Shown here: one piece after another, positions 42,087 to 51,745 of the stretch
Position numbering within the stretch: the stretch's first letter is position 1
Layout of the letters: every line of letters begins with the position of its first letter
Source of the DNA: Symsagittifera roscoffensis
Lineage: Eukaryota; Xenacoelomorpha; Acoela; Convolutidae
DNA: 64,000 nt
Assembly (NCBI RefSeq): GCF_963678635.1
Contig: NC_087064.1
Location: forward strand, 60,024,338 to 60,088,337
Direction of reading: 5' to 3'
The notes under the pieces: generated by a model
What the model was told of the DNA's origin: nothing
What the model saw: the letters and a program-made list of their open reading frames with translations, nothing else
The model's database searches: none
Made by a program: the position numbers and the translations under genes

Positions 42087-45038
42087 GAGATCGCAATCCA
42101 CTCCTTATTGGTAGACTGGAAGCAGCGTGGGCTGGACCGAGAAACACATCAGGATCCAGACAGGGACAGATACACCTCAGATGAAGAGGGCACTGTGGTG
42201 AATAATGCCGCAGACGAGCTCGAGCTGATAGCAGTTTCGAAACGCCCAACCAGATTGCTGCCACATGGTACGGTCGTCCGTACCAATCTGGAACCATCTG
42301 TGCAGGAAGCGACGCTTTTGAAAAAGATATGGTGTGTCAAGTTGATGGACGATGCTCATGCTCCGGAGATAATGAGTGGGCAAATGAACGTGGTGAAGAC
42401 GTATTTGAAAGCCAGGTACAGGCTGTCGGATCTCCTAAGGGCTCAACGAAATGATAGAATGACGAGCAGTCTGAAGAGATGGATCGAGAATGGAGCACCT
42501 GACAAGGGAGATTTGGAAGAAGACAGCTACAAAATCCTGAAGCAATTCTACCTGAAGCGAAACGACTTGTTGTACCTGAACAAGGACGGAATCGTAGCCT
42601 GCAAGCGAAAAGAGGAGGACAAGGTCCTCTATAAATACAATTCAATAGTGTTACCACAGTTGTACCAGACCGAATTGCTCTTTCGCTCACATGATCAGAT
42701 GGGTCATCAAGGCGTGGACAAAGTGTATAACAGGATACAGAAACGATTCGAATGGCCGGGATTGAAAAAGGCTTGTGAGAAGTGGATTGCCGCATGCCTG
42801 TCATGTCAGCAGGCGAAGGATCCCAGGAAACTAAGGTTCCCCCTACAGTCAATAGAGTCGTCAGGTTTCAACGAAGTGGTGCAAATTGATCATCAGAAAA
42901 TCTGCATGACAGCAACGGGCTATAATCAGGTGCTGGTAATGATCGACCATTTTACGAAGTATGCGGAAGCAGCACCCTGCATGACAGCATCGGCGGAAGA
43001 AACATGTGATCATTTGATAAATGTGTGGATAGCGAGGCATGGCTGCCCCATCACGTTCCAATCGGACAATGGCAAAGCATTCGTGGGTGATCTCACGAAG
43101 GAGTTGATGAAAAGGTCGCAGGTAGCGCAGGCACACTCGACCACTTATCACCCGCAAACGAATGGCCTAGTCGAGAGGCAAAACCGCACACTGGTATCCA
43201 TGCTGAGAGTCTACTGCTCGCGTTACATGGATGACTGGGACAAGCACTTGCCGCAAGTGATGGGTGCTTACAACAGCACGGAGCATTCCACCACGGGAAT
43301 AAGTCCGCACATGATGTTAACGGGTCATGAAAAAGCGCTCCCGTTGACGTTTTTCTACCCTGAATATGAGGGGAAGAGGACAGCACCGCAAACGTACGTG
43401 CGGGATGTTATTAGAAGACAGCAGGACCTCAATGACTTATGCAGGAGGAATACGCAACAGGCGCAGATTAGACAGAAAAGGAGGTTTGATAAAAGGACAG
43501 CTGATGCGAAGGCCTACTCAGTTGGCGACTACGTCTGGGTGTTCCAGGAAGTGGTTCCACCAAAAGGAACCAAGAAACTATTAAAAAAATGGCGTGGTCC
43601 ATTTCAGATAACAGAGGTGCACCAAGGAGGTCGTTTTTATCGATTGAGCACTGGAAGAGCAGCTCATTACGAGAACATCAAACCACACAATGCCTCGTCA
43701 GAGGATTGGTGCATCCCAGCGGACATGCAAGAGGGAGACTATTTGATAGTGGATCCTGCTTGTGAAGTGAATGAAAGGGGTACTCGCGACAAGAACGACG
43801 GGAATGAGTTGGTGGACGATTGCGATCTACCACTGGATCTCGAGTTGACCGAGCGAGTAGAGGTGGACGATGAAACTCTAACTTATGCCGAAGAAGACTG
43901 GGACTGCCCGGAACAAACCGAAATTGACAAAGGAATACAGCCTGACTTTCCTCTCACTATGGAAACACGCCAAAGCAAGAGAGGAAAAAACCAGAAGAAA
44001 TACAATCCGTACGGCGAGGACTTCGTTGTAGACAGGATAGTAGTAAGTGATGTCATAGACTCGCTGGTGGGACTAGACGAAGTGGCGATGCGAGAAGAAA
44101 TCGACCTTGTGAACGATATGGATCAAGATTGGATCGACGATCGATCAGAACCGGAGGTGGAGTTCGAACCAGAAGCGGAACAGACTCATGAGCAAGAACT
44201 AACAAACTTGCGCGTGCTCGAATGGCTCCATGATCTGCCGACAGATCCAAAGGAGACGATCCTGACGATTCAGGACGTCGATAGAAACGGCGTCAAATAC
44301 ATCAGTCATGACAATACCGAGTCAAACTGGGTCGCCCCAGATGGTCCTCTACGTGTTCCACAATCCAACCTCGATCTCATAGACTTTGGGCGATCGACGG
44401 GGACGTCGATGGATATTTTTGTCCGGGGAGTGGGGGTAGGACTCACCCACACCGAAAATCTGATAATAAAAAAATTGAAATCGGCAAGAGAAACCGGAGA
44501 ACTAGAGACAGAGGGCGAGAATGCTAAAAAACCACCTTTTGGACGAATCTTTGAATCGTATTTTGATCTACCGAACCATTATTCGAACAATATCGTCATA
44601 ACGGACAGCGATTTCATACTCACGGAACGCACGTGCGTCATAGCGATAACCGCGGACGTAAGCTTCAAAACAGCACTAGCGGCTGATTTCAAAAGAGAGT
44701 ATAAGAACATCGAGTTTTTGTGGAAACAGAGGCCTGGTGTGGGAGGGATGATAGCGCTGCCCCCTGTTGCATTACAGATACCAGGGAAATATTTGTGTTT
44801 CCTGGTTACCAAGGCCACTGATAGGCAACACGTAGATCCAAAGAGCTTGGTATGGGCCTTGACTCGACTTAGGGATTTTTTGGTTGAGAGAGGAGTGACC
44901 TCTCTTTCGTTGCCAGTATACGATCCTAATAGGGGAAAGCTACAACCGAGAGAGTTGTACGCACTTGTACATGTGATATTTTCAGAGACTGACATAGACG
45001 TTTACTTACATAAAAAATACTATCTGAGCATATGCTAA
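42087..45038 (+). CDS. E2 integrase with C-terminal TARG1-like macro domain
   Basis: One open frame joining integrase to the extra domain, proving they are a single Pol product. Integrase: HHCC site (HDQMGH...CLSC, about 42690-42810), D in QIDHQ, D in SDNG, E in LVERQN (DD35E), and a GPF..ITEVH C-terminal part. An acidic linker (about residues 545-770) follows, then IFVRGVGVGLTHTEN and a macro-like domain (about 826-976): CVIAITADVSFK, ALAADFKREY, IPGKYLCFLVTK, LTRLRDFLVERGV, LSLPVYDPNRGK, and a final DVYLHKKYY strand. Fold and residue pattern fit OARD1/TARG1 relatives; the loop holding TARG1's catalytic Asp differs. It might act on ADP-ribosylation triggered by DNA breaks during integration (inference). 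Confidence 0.82.
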   Translation, partial: EIAIHSLLVDWKQRGLDRETHQDPDRDRYTSDEEGTVVNNAADELELIAVSKRPTRLLPHGTVVRTNLEPSVQEATLLKKIWCVKLMDDAHAPEIMSGQMNVVKTYLKARYRLSDLLRAQRNDRMTSSLKRWIENGAPDKGDLEEDSYKILKQFYLKRNDLLYLNKDGIVACKRKEEDKVLYKYNSIVLPQLYQTELLFRSHDQMGHQGVDKVYNRIQKRFEWPGLKKACEKWIAACLSCQQAKDPRKLRFPLQSIESSGFNEVVQIDHQKICMTATGYNQVLVMIDHFTKYAEAAPCMTASAEETCDHLINVWIARHGCPITFQSDNGKAFVGDLTKELMKRSQVAQAHSTTYHPQTNGLVERQNRTLVSMLRVYCSRYMDDWDKHLPQVMGAYNSTEHSTTGISPHMMLTGHEKALPLTFFYPEYEGKRTAPQTYVRDVIRRQQDLNDLCRRNTQQAQIRQKRRFDKRTADAKAYSVGDYVWVFQEVVPPKGTKKLLKKWRGPFQITEVHQGGRFYRLSTGRAAHYENIKPHNASSEDWCIPADMQEGDYLIVDPACEVNERGTRDKNDGNELVDDCDLPLDLELTERVEVDDETLTYAEEDWDCPEQTEIDKGIQPDFPLTMETRQSKRGKNQKKYNPYGEDFVVDRIVVSDVIDSLVGLDEVAMREEIDLVNDMDQDWIDDRSEPEVEFEPEAEQTHEQELTNLRVLEWLHDLPTDPKETILTIQDVDRNGVKYISHDNTESNWVAPDGPLRVPQSNLDLIDFGRSTGTSMDIFVRGVGVGLTHTENLIIKKLKSARETGELETEGENAKKPPFGRIFESYFDLPNHYSNNIVITDSDFILTERTCVIAITADVSFKTALAADFKREYKNIEFLWKQRPGVGGMIALPPVALQIPGKYLCFLVTKATDRQHVDPKSLVWALTRLRDFLVERGVTSLSLPVYDPNRGKLQPRELYALVHVIFSETDIDVYLHKKYYLSIC
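44421..44431 (+). promoter_or_regulatory. Candidate central polypurine tract of E2
   Basis: GTCCGGGGAGT after TTTTT and before GGGGGTAGG, inside a 77-nt block (44394-44470) nearly identical to E1 26194-26270. It repeats the core of the 3' PPT at 55103. Confidence 0.5.
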
Positions 45039-45512
45039 GAATTGCGCTCGGCGATAAGTGGTTTTTATTAAGTTATTCGATAGGAATTAGAGTCAAGTTC
45101 TAGGTTAGGTTAGGTTTTAGGTACAGTATTAGGGATTATGTTTTTATGTGATAGTATAGGTGTGTGATGTTTATGTGTTTATGTGTTACGTTATTCTTGT
45201 GATATGTTTTATGTTTTGTGTCATAAAAGACCTGGAATACTCTAGGTCATCAAGGTGACAGCGCACATTCGTGCTACTCTGACAAAGGTAAAGGTGGACG
45301 ATCCACCTTGGTGCTAAATTTTAAATCGGAATTGAAAAAAGAATTTCAATGGAGAGTTTTAAAGAATTGAATGATGTTGTATCCAAAAATGATGGTTCTA
45401 AGTCGCAACTTGTTTTTTAGATCTTGATTGATCGAAGATTGTTTATTGAATCCATTGAATCGAAACGACACAAAAAGACACTACACGACAGCAAGATTCA
45501 ACACGACAAGAA
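45039..45512 (+). other. E2 spacer between pol and ORF3
   Basis: Non-coding, T-rich, with repeated gtttatgtgtta-like phrases at about 45120-45200. It may hold a signal for making a separate ORF3 message; no clear splice site or promoter was identified. Confidence 0.45.
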
Positions 45513-47642
45513 ATGGGTGACACGAACGAACTCATGGAATTCCTCTCAGCGAGTCTAGGAGCGACTCTAAACGAGATCTATCAGCGGCTGATCGATTGTG
45601 ATTTCACACGAGAAGACCCGGGGTTGGCGATGTTTGTGGTCGCGCTCCTTAATGCACTAGTACGAGAGGGTCGAGGGAATCGCCCTACGGAAGTCGTGTT
45701 GATGTTGGCCTTCGGTGAGTCCGGGACCGCCGAGAGAGGCCGAAACCGACTGATGATATGGAGGCGTGGAGAAATGTCTGGCCACGACCTGGCTCGTGAG
45801 CCAGGACTAGGTGAGCAGAGGGACCACCGGCTAGGTGAGATGCCCTTACCAGTCCAACCGGCGCAGCCACTCATCGGAGCGAAGAGACAACGTGATGGGC
45901 CAGGCCCGTCACATTCGGTCGACTCTCCTACAGCTGCTCCTCCTTTGAAGAAAGTGAAGGTGAGTGAGATGGAGATCCAGACGTCGGAGACGATCGAGAC
46001 GCTGGAAAAGAAGGAGAAAGATCAGAGCGAGCTGTGTGCCAAACTCCAGGAGTATAGGGCAATAGCTCGAGAAAGAGACGAATGGAAGAAGAAATACGAA
46101 GATCTTCAGGTGGCTTATAAGGAGGATGAAATCAAGCACCTGAAGGAGCTGTATATGGCGAAGGTGAGCCAAGTGTCACCGGAAGTCCTGGTGAGCATGA
46201 GATCCTCGGAGGGATCCAACGACACACGCCCCGGCACAACAGCTCAGGAGCTGTGTGTATCGAGAGGGACCGAGGTTCTGGATTTGCGTGCATCGAGAGA
46301 GCCCGAGGCTCCTCAGCAGACACGACTGTCTGCTTCTAGTCAAAGGTTCACGATACCAGACCCTTCTGACACTTACCTCGCCCCTCAGTTCCAAGAATCG
46401 TTCAACCAAGTGGCCAGATCGACAATGGAGGAGATCAACCGGACAACTGGACGGACATTGGGTAGCATCGTCCCTTCCCAGCGTCGTGATCAGTCATCGA
46501 ATAGCTCGGAGCGAGCACCCCACACAATAGAGCCCTCGGGGACTGCGCATGGCAGAACCTATCAAAACCCCCGCGTGGTAGATATCAGGAAGAACCTGAT
46601 GACACGGCATCAGTTCACGCAAGTAGCTGCAGAGCATCCTCGAGCTTGCCTGAATGACATGAGCTGGAACCCCGCTACGAGCGACCAGGTGATTCCCCCA
46701 GGGAGTCGCCACCTGATCATAGGAGACAGTTTGGTGAGGGATCTGAATGAGATCTTCGTCTATGGTCAGACAACCACCTTGTCCTTTGGAGGGGCTTCAG
46801 TGGCTCAGGTCATGAAGATGATGGAATTCCAAAGCGAGGATCACCTGGATACGCTGGTGATAATGCTAGGAACTAATGACGTCTCGAGAGCCCCAGTGAC
46901 CCCCGAGTGCAAGTGGGAGCCTCTGCTGGTATGCCTCCTGAATGAACTGAAGGAGAATTACAGGCCCAGGTTTGTGGTGCTGTGCACGATACCACAAAAC
47001 CCGCTGATGGGCACCACAGTGGCAGATTTCATGAACGGCAACGTGACACGGTGGAATGAAATGATCCGTAATCTGGTGAGAAACAACCCTGGCGAGTTGC
47101 GACTTCTGGATATCGAAAACACGCTGCGCATGATTGATCATGTTGCGCTTACCAGAGATGGGATACATTTCAACACCCAACGAGGGAGACACTGGATGAA
47201 TGATATATTTCAGACGCAATTGAGAGAAATGGAGCAGGAGTCGAGGGCGACCAGTTCTCTGGCTCGGGTCAGTTCAACGACCGGAGGAAGCAGAACAAGG
47301 GCAAGCGTGCCCGAGTCCCTCGTCAACCACCTAGGGCCCTTGGCAATGGAGACGGTTGTAGCCGCACCCACCACTCCTAGCTCAAACGTGAGAGAGAGGC
47401 TGGGGACTGCTCCTCCTCCAGAATACAACCGCTTGAAAGCCGACTCGGCAGATCAGTGGTTCAAAACAGAAATAACTCCCAGACCGTGTCTAGGAGGAAT
47501 GATCAACCCGCCACGGCGAACCCTGCTCCAGCAGCAGGATCGTCTACGAGCGCCGTGCCTGTGGAAGGAGTTGAACCAGGCAGCCTGCTGCTTTGGAATC
47601 GATCAGACCCTAGTCATTGGGGACAGTATAAGACGGACATGA
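45513..47642 (+). CDS. E2 ORF3: N-terminal domain, coiled coil and SGNH hydrolase
   Basis: 709 residues from an ATG. Residues 1-115 are conserved with E1. A charged coiled coil spans about 150-215, then a low-complexity linker. Residues about 398-570 carry all SGNH/GDSL-hydrolase blocks: GDSL (404, nucleophile Ser), GGAS (426), GTND (453) and DGIHF (549, catalytic Asp-His). The active site therefore looks intact; substrates could be acyl or acetyl esters. SGNH domains are known in ORF1 of CR1-type LINEs, including the one at 56663 here, but I know of no such gypsy ORF. The frame overlaps ORF4 by 187 nt. Confidence 0.85.
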   Translation: MGDTNELMEFLSASLGATLNEIYQRLIDCDFTREDPGLAMFVVALLNALVREGRGNRPTEVVLMLAFGESGTAERGRNRLMIWRRGEMSGHDLAREPGLGEQRDHRLGEMPLPVQPAQPLIGAKRQRDGPGPSHSVDSPTAAPPLKKVKVSEMEIQTSETIETLEKKEKDQSELCAKLQEYRAIARERDEWKKKYEDLQVAYKEDEIKHLKELYMAKVSQVSPEVLVSMRSSEGSNDTRPGTTAQELCVSRGTEVLDLRASREPEAPQQTRLSASSQRFTIPDPSDTYLAPQFQESFNQVARSTMEEINRTTGRTLGSIVPSQRRDQSSNSSERAPHTIEPSGTAHGRTYQNPRVVDIRKNLMTRHQFTQVAAEHPRACLNDMSWNPATSDQVIPPGSRHLIIGDSLVRDLNEIFVYGQTTTLSFGGASVAQVMKMMEFQSEDHLDTLVIMLGTNDVSRAPVTPECKWEPLLVCLLNELKENYRPRFVVLCTIPQNPLMGTTVADFMNGNVTRWNEMIRNLVRNNPGELRLLDIENTLRMIDHVALTRDGIHFNTQRGRHWMNDIFQTQLREMEQESRATSSLARVSSTTGGSRTRASVPESLVNHLGPLAMETVVAAPTTPSSNVRERLGTAPPPEYNRLKADSADQWFKTEITPRPCLGGMINPPRRTLLQQQDRLRAPCLWKELNQAACCFGIDQTLVIGDSIRRT

Positions 47643-50600
47643 CCACGAAGCTGAACATGAATACCCTGACGTGTCGGGAGGACGCGATGAGAATGATTGG
47701 CGGAGAAAGTCCCACGGTGTCGCGATTGTATCGGATACCAGGCGTGGATTGGCTGCTAGCAGAACAGGAGCAGTTCAGCTCTACGACTACGCTCCGACAT
47801 GCAGACTTGAACGGGTTGCCTCAGGACAATACCTTTGGACCTTTGAACACACGATCCCTTACAGACGTCAGACAGAGAGCCCGGGAATTGACGCCACCTG
47901 CTCGAAGGGGCAAGTTTCAGACAGAGAACAAGCCCAATAACAAGCATCATAAGATGTACAGGCAGTTCGCTAAACCACCTGGTCAGACGCCTGGCGAGTA
48001 TTCAAGGGATTATCCCCGAACGACTATGGTAGATGGAGATGAACAGAGATATGGGAAACTGAAGGCCCCAATAGGCGATGGCCTGTTCGCTGCTTACGAT
48101 CCCTTAGAGATGAAAGCTGCGAAGTATCTGATCGTGGCCAGTTCCGATTATCTCTACACGCCCCGTTCCCTCTTTTGGCCCGACGTGATTTTCTTGACGG
48201 CACCTAAATTGGACTGGGGACAAGCAATCGGCATGATGATAAGTGTGCGAAGGGTGGTCAGTATGGAGCCGCAGGTAATAGTGGTTGCAGGCTCAAATGA
48301 TCATCTGCAAAGCAGGGGCTTATTGTCACGTCTGACGGATGGGTCGATCCCGAGTAACGAGGTTATAGGGGAGGCGATAATGACACTGCTCTCGGCGATG
48401 GCTGAGGTAGAGGCAGCAGCAAGACAACGCTTCACCATGAATGTGGTGAAGGTGATCTTTGTATTGTCACCAGGGTACGCTGCATTACCAGAACCCCTCC
48501 AATTTGTATATACAATGGTCACAACAATAGCAGAGGGGAGGTTCAATGTGATAATTCCTGCCCCAAACAGAGTAGTGGACCCGGACAATTACTACCCGTC
48601 CCGATCTGAGCTTCCCGCCGTTTGGGCTGACATTTCGAATGCCATACAGGGGCTCAGAGATTGTAGCACAACTCGGTTGGTGCTAGATGAAGTTCTGGGG
48701 TTGGAGCTGTCCAACTTTGCCAGATTGCTGAAGTTAAGACCAGGGGTGGATGACGATCATCTGTTAGTACAACAGGTGGCTGATGATCTATGGTTCAGAC
48801 AGATGGATCATGCCGAGAATGAGCAGGGCAGGATAGTCAGGAAGAACATGACATCAGCGGAAGAAGATCTCATGGCAATGGCTTTGCGCACGAAGCCGCA
48901 CAATAACGTATGGTTGTACTTGTCACCAAGGCTGTGCACCTTGGGTGAGGACGCGTTCGAGCATGCGCCGGCAGTGATAAAGGAGATACATGTGTACCTG
49001 AAAAACCTGTTTGATGCCCGGGAGTTAACTGGGGGCATGATGTTGAAACTAATGCAGGACGTAAACACGATGTCACTGGACAAGTTCCAAGCTGACGTGC
49101 TAGCCACGAGGGCACAGTACGAACGATCGGATGCTATCTTGGGAGGAATGGGAGTGGGATGGACGCCATCCTTCCTATCGACGTGCTATCCTAGGGCATC
49201 CCGGAACTTGATTGCGAGTTTTGTCAGAGACATCAGGAAGTTATCGATTGGCCTGGTATTAGCCTTGTACGTGACATTTGGTCACGAAAATTTCGTGAAG
49301 GGGCCGGCGAATCTCTTCACCCAAGCGTTAGCCGATTTGAGATTGGATGGACTCCTGACTCTGATTGCTATGACCTACGGTCGACTGGGTGATTTGCTTG
49401 TGCTGTTACGTTACCCTGAACAACTACAGGGACCGAGTCGTGAGTTCAATGCACAGTTGGAAACCGCCTCGCTCAAAAAGATGAAAGACTGGAGGAATCT
49501 CCTGCTTCAATACCTCTTACAACAGAACAGAAGCGTCACGGGAGAAGACAAGGTGGCGACGAATGCGGGCGAGAGTAAGCAGTATTGTGGCATGCCCTTA
49601 CTGACGGACTTAGCTGTCATGATGCGGATTGATCCGTTGGCTCTGGTCCACGGACTGAGGGAATTCGTCACAGTGGTGTATGGACCGGTGATGTCTTTTG
49701 CGTTCCCGGATGTACAAGTTAAGGCGTACAGGAATTCAGTGTTGTACGTCAACCTGGTCTCAGTCGTGGACTGTTCCGTACTGAACTGGGTAGAACAGAG
49801 TGAGTTGAGAGGGCTGGCCAGTGACGATAGGCTGTTCGGAAGAATAGCGGAGCCAGGTTGGATGTTGATGGATTTCAACAACCACTTCAAGTGCCGAATG
49901 GGCCGTGAGGAACTTTCTCATATCCAGTTCAACCCGAAGCTTTGGAACTTAAGACCAGTAGTAAAGGATACGGGAGCGGCTATGGGAGTGCCACTCTTAC
50001 CAGAGGCCTATGCACACACCAAAGAGAACCAGCAAGCGTGGCTATCTGGGTCCAGGCCGCTGCCGGACCAATGCCCTCGATATCCACCGATAAGGAGGAT
50101 GTTGTTGGGAGTCACATCTCCCATCATTGCCCCTCGCATCGGAGCAGCTCGTGATGCAGAAAAGAGAATGTTGAAATGGAGTGAAGGGATGGAGCCGCGC
50201 TTCATCGGCTGGAATGTGGCAGCCGCGCACTCATTCGACTTCTCATTTCCTGATGCTTGGAGTAGGAAGAAGATCAAGGCACTACCTTCCAGGAGACCAG
50301 AGGTCTCGACCGAAATGTGGAACGAAGTGTATTCTCCCACGGATGACTTATCAAGACTGAAGTGGTCAGGAGAAGTGAAGGTAGTGATGATGGAGGTGGC
50401 AAAGGAGAGCAGAGGGGGCTCATATATAACGATAGAGGACCTAGCACCACATGGCGAGGAATCTGTAGAATTCCTGGTGAATGATGAGTTGTTTTATCAT
50501 GCAGGAGACATAACCGTCCCGGCTCGGCCGGACTCGGGCACTGACTCACGACAAGGACCTTCAGGACCCAGGCCAAAACCTGATGCAGGTGATGATGATT

Positions 50601-51745
50601 TGATGGATCATGACGACAACGATACCGAGGGAAAGACGGGAAAACCGGGTGAGACGGATCTGGGAGCGTTAGAGAGAGACTTGCTAGAATACCGGTTTAG
50701 TGAAGACGACGATGGGGAAGTCGATGGGAGTCTATTGCTAATGACGCCATCGTCTTTCATGACCCCTACAAAGGAGGCGTCGGCCGACTTATCCCCGATA
50801 GACCCAATAAGCCCGGCGAGAGAGTGCCAAAGCAGGGATCCGCAGAGTTTGCTCCATGAGTCACCAAGGAGGAGAAAAATCGAAGAATCAATGAGGGTAT
50901 CCTTCTTGAGCACGTTGCCGGAAGAGGAATGGGAGAGATATCAGAGTGAGCTAGAAGGCAAAACAGGGACAACCTGGAGCCGAGTGAATTTCATGGAAAG
51001 ATCATGGGACGTGATAAGGCGATATGGGACGCAGTCCATAATGAAGGTGGGGTTGAACCAACCCATCATGCGTGAGGTCCTGGAGAAAATAGTGAACTCC
51101 ATGGAGTCGGATGTTCTGACCGAGTCAGTAACAGAAGACAGTGCCGATGATCAGCAGGTTGCAAAGAAATTACCTGTTAGACGAGCCAGGAAGGGGCTGA
51201 AGCGACTAAAAGGGAAAACAGGAAGTCGGGTCATGAACCCGAGAGTGGTGAAGTCGAGAGCCAGCGCAGTGGTGACCTCTCTAACGAGCGCAGGTCGTTC
51301 AGGCGAGAGCGGGCAAGGAGATAGTGCAACGCTGACAGGGGGAGAAAAAGAGAATCTGATACCCCCTATGCTCTTGGCTGGTCTGACCACGACTGCCGTA
51401 AGATCAAAGAAAACAGCACGAACCCTGGCAGACACTAAATTAGAGATGGAGATCATCAGTCAATGTGGATCTGGAGGACTTGAAGATTACAGGCCCTCGC
51501 GGACCAACATAGCCAAGTTGAAGCTGGAAGGACAACTCGACGTGGTCGAGTACAGTCGAGTTACTGTGCCAGAATCAGTCCACATGGGAGATCCAGCAGG
51601 AGGTTATGTGGAAATGTTGAAAGCGAGAAACTCCGCGAGAGGGCACCTGATGGCTTGGAGCGAGAAGCGAGCCATGCAGGAACATCTGAAAGGGCTCACG
51701 GAAAATTCGAACTTAAATCGAAAAGAATACGGCACGGTCCTCTGA
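47456..51745 (+). CDS. E2 ORF4: large protein with a degenerate SGNH-like region
   Basis: 1429 codons with no ATG until about residue 62, lying -1 relative to ORF3 and overlapping its end, so it is probably a continuation of ORF3 after a 1-nt change or recoding. Residues about 220-385 look like a worn SGNH fold: LIVASSDYL in place of the GDS block, VIVVAGSNDHL like the GTND block, and PSRSELPAVW where the D-x-x-H block belongs. The long middle (400-1000) is unrecognised and has no obvious membrane segments. An acidic stretch lies near 1042-1056 and a basic, NLS-like stretch near 1236-1262. It is missing entirely from E1. Confidence 0.75.
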   Translation: MVQNRNNSQTVSRRNDQPATANPAPAAGSSTSAVPVEGVEPGSLLLWNRSDPSHWGQYKTDMTTKLNMNTLTCREDAMRMIGGESPTVSRLYRIPGVDWLLAEQEQFSSTTTLRHADLNGLPQDNTFGPLNTRSLTDVRQRARELTPPARRGKFQTENKPNNKHHKMYRQFAKPPGQTPGEYSRDYPRTTMVDGDEQRYGKLKAPIGDGLFAAYDPLEMKAAKYLIVASSDYLYTPRSLFWPDVIFLTAPKLDWGQAIGMMISVRRVVSMEPQVIVVAGSNDHLQSRGLLSRLTDGSIPSNEVIGEAIMTLLSAMAEVEAAARQRFTMNVVKVIFVLSPGYAALPEPLQFVYTMVTTIAEGRFNVIIPAPNRVVDPDNYYPSRSELPAVWADISNAIQGLRDCSTTRLVLDEVLGLELSNFARLLKLRPGVDDDHLLVQQVADDLWFRQMDHAENEQGRIVRKNMTSAEEDLMAMALRTKPHNNVWLYLSPRLCTLGEDAFEHAPAVIKEIHVYLKNLFDARELTGGMMLKLMQDVNTMSLDKFQADVLATRAQYERSDAILGGMGVGWTPSFLSTCYPRASRNLIASFVRDIRKLSIGLVLALYVTFGHENFVKGPANLFTQALADLRLDGLLTLIAMTYGRLGDLLVLLRYPEQLQGPSREFNAQLETASLKKMKDWRNLLLQYLLQQNRSVTGEDKVATNAGESKQYCGMPLLTDLAVMMRIDPLALVHGLREFVTVVYGPVMSFAFPDVQVKAYRNSVLYVNLVSVVDCSVLNWVEQSELRGLASDDRLFGRIAEPGWMLMDFNNHFKCRMGREELSHIQFNPKLWNLRPVVKDTGAAMGVPLLPEAYAHTKENQQAWLSGSRPLPDQCPRYPPIRRMLLGVTSPIIAPRIGAARDAEKRMLKWSEGMEPRFIGWNVAAAHSFDFSFPDAWSRKKIKALPSRRPEVSTEMWNEVYSPTDDLSRLKWSGEVKVVMMEVAKESRGGSYITIEDLAPHGEESVEFLVNDELFYHAGDITVPARPDSGTDSRQGPSGPRPKPDAGDDDLMDHDDNDTEGKTGKPGETDLGALERDLLEYRFSEDDDGEVDGSLLLMTPSSFMTPTKEASADLSPIDPISPARECQSRDPQSLLHESPRRRKIEESMRVSFLSTLPEEEWERYQSELEGKTGTTWSRVNFMERSWDVIRRYGTQSIMKVGLNQPIMREVLEKIVNSMESDVLTESVTEDSADDQQVAKKLPVRRARKGLKRLKGKTGSRVMNPRVVKSRASAVVTSLTSAGRSGESGQGDSATLTGGEKENLIPPMLLAGLTTTAVRSKKTARTLADTKLEMEIISQCGSGGLEDYRPSRTNIAKLKLEGQLDVVEYSRVTVPESVHMGDPAGGYVEMLKARNSARGHLMAWSEKRAMQEHLKGLTENSNLNRKEYGTVL

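Noticed and set aside
47456-51745. ORF4 as an envelope protein
   Set aside because: No signal peptide, transmembrane helix, cysteine-rich ectodomain or fusion peptide is visible.
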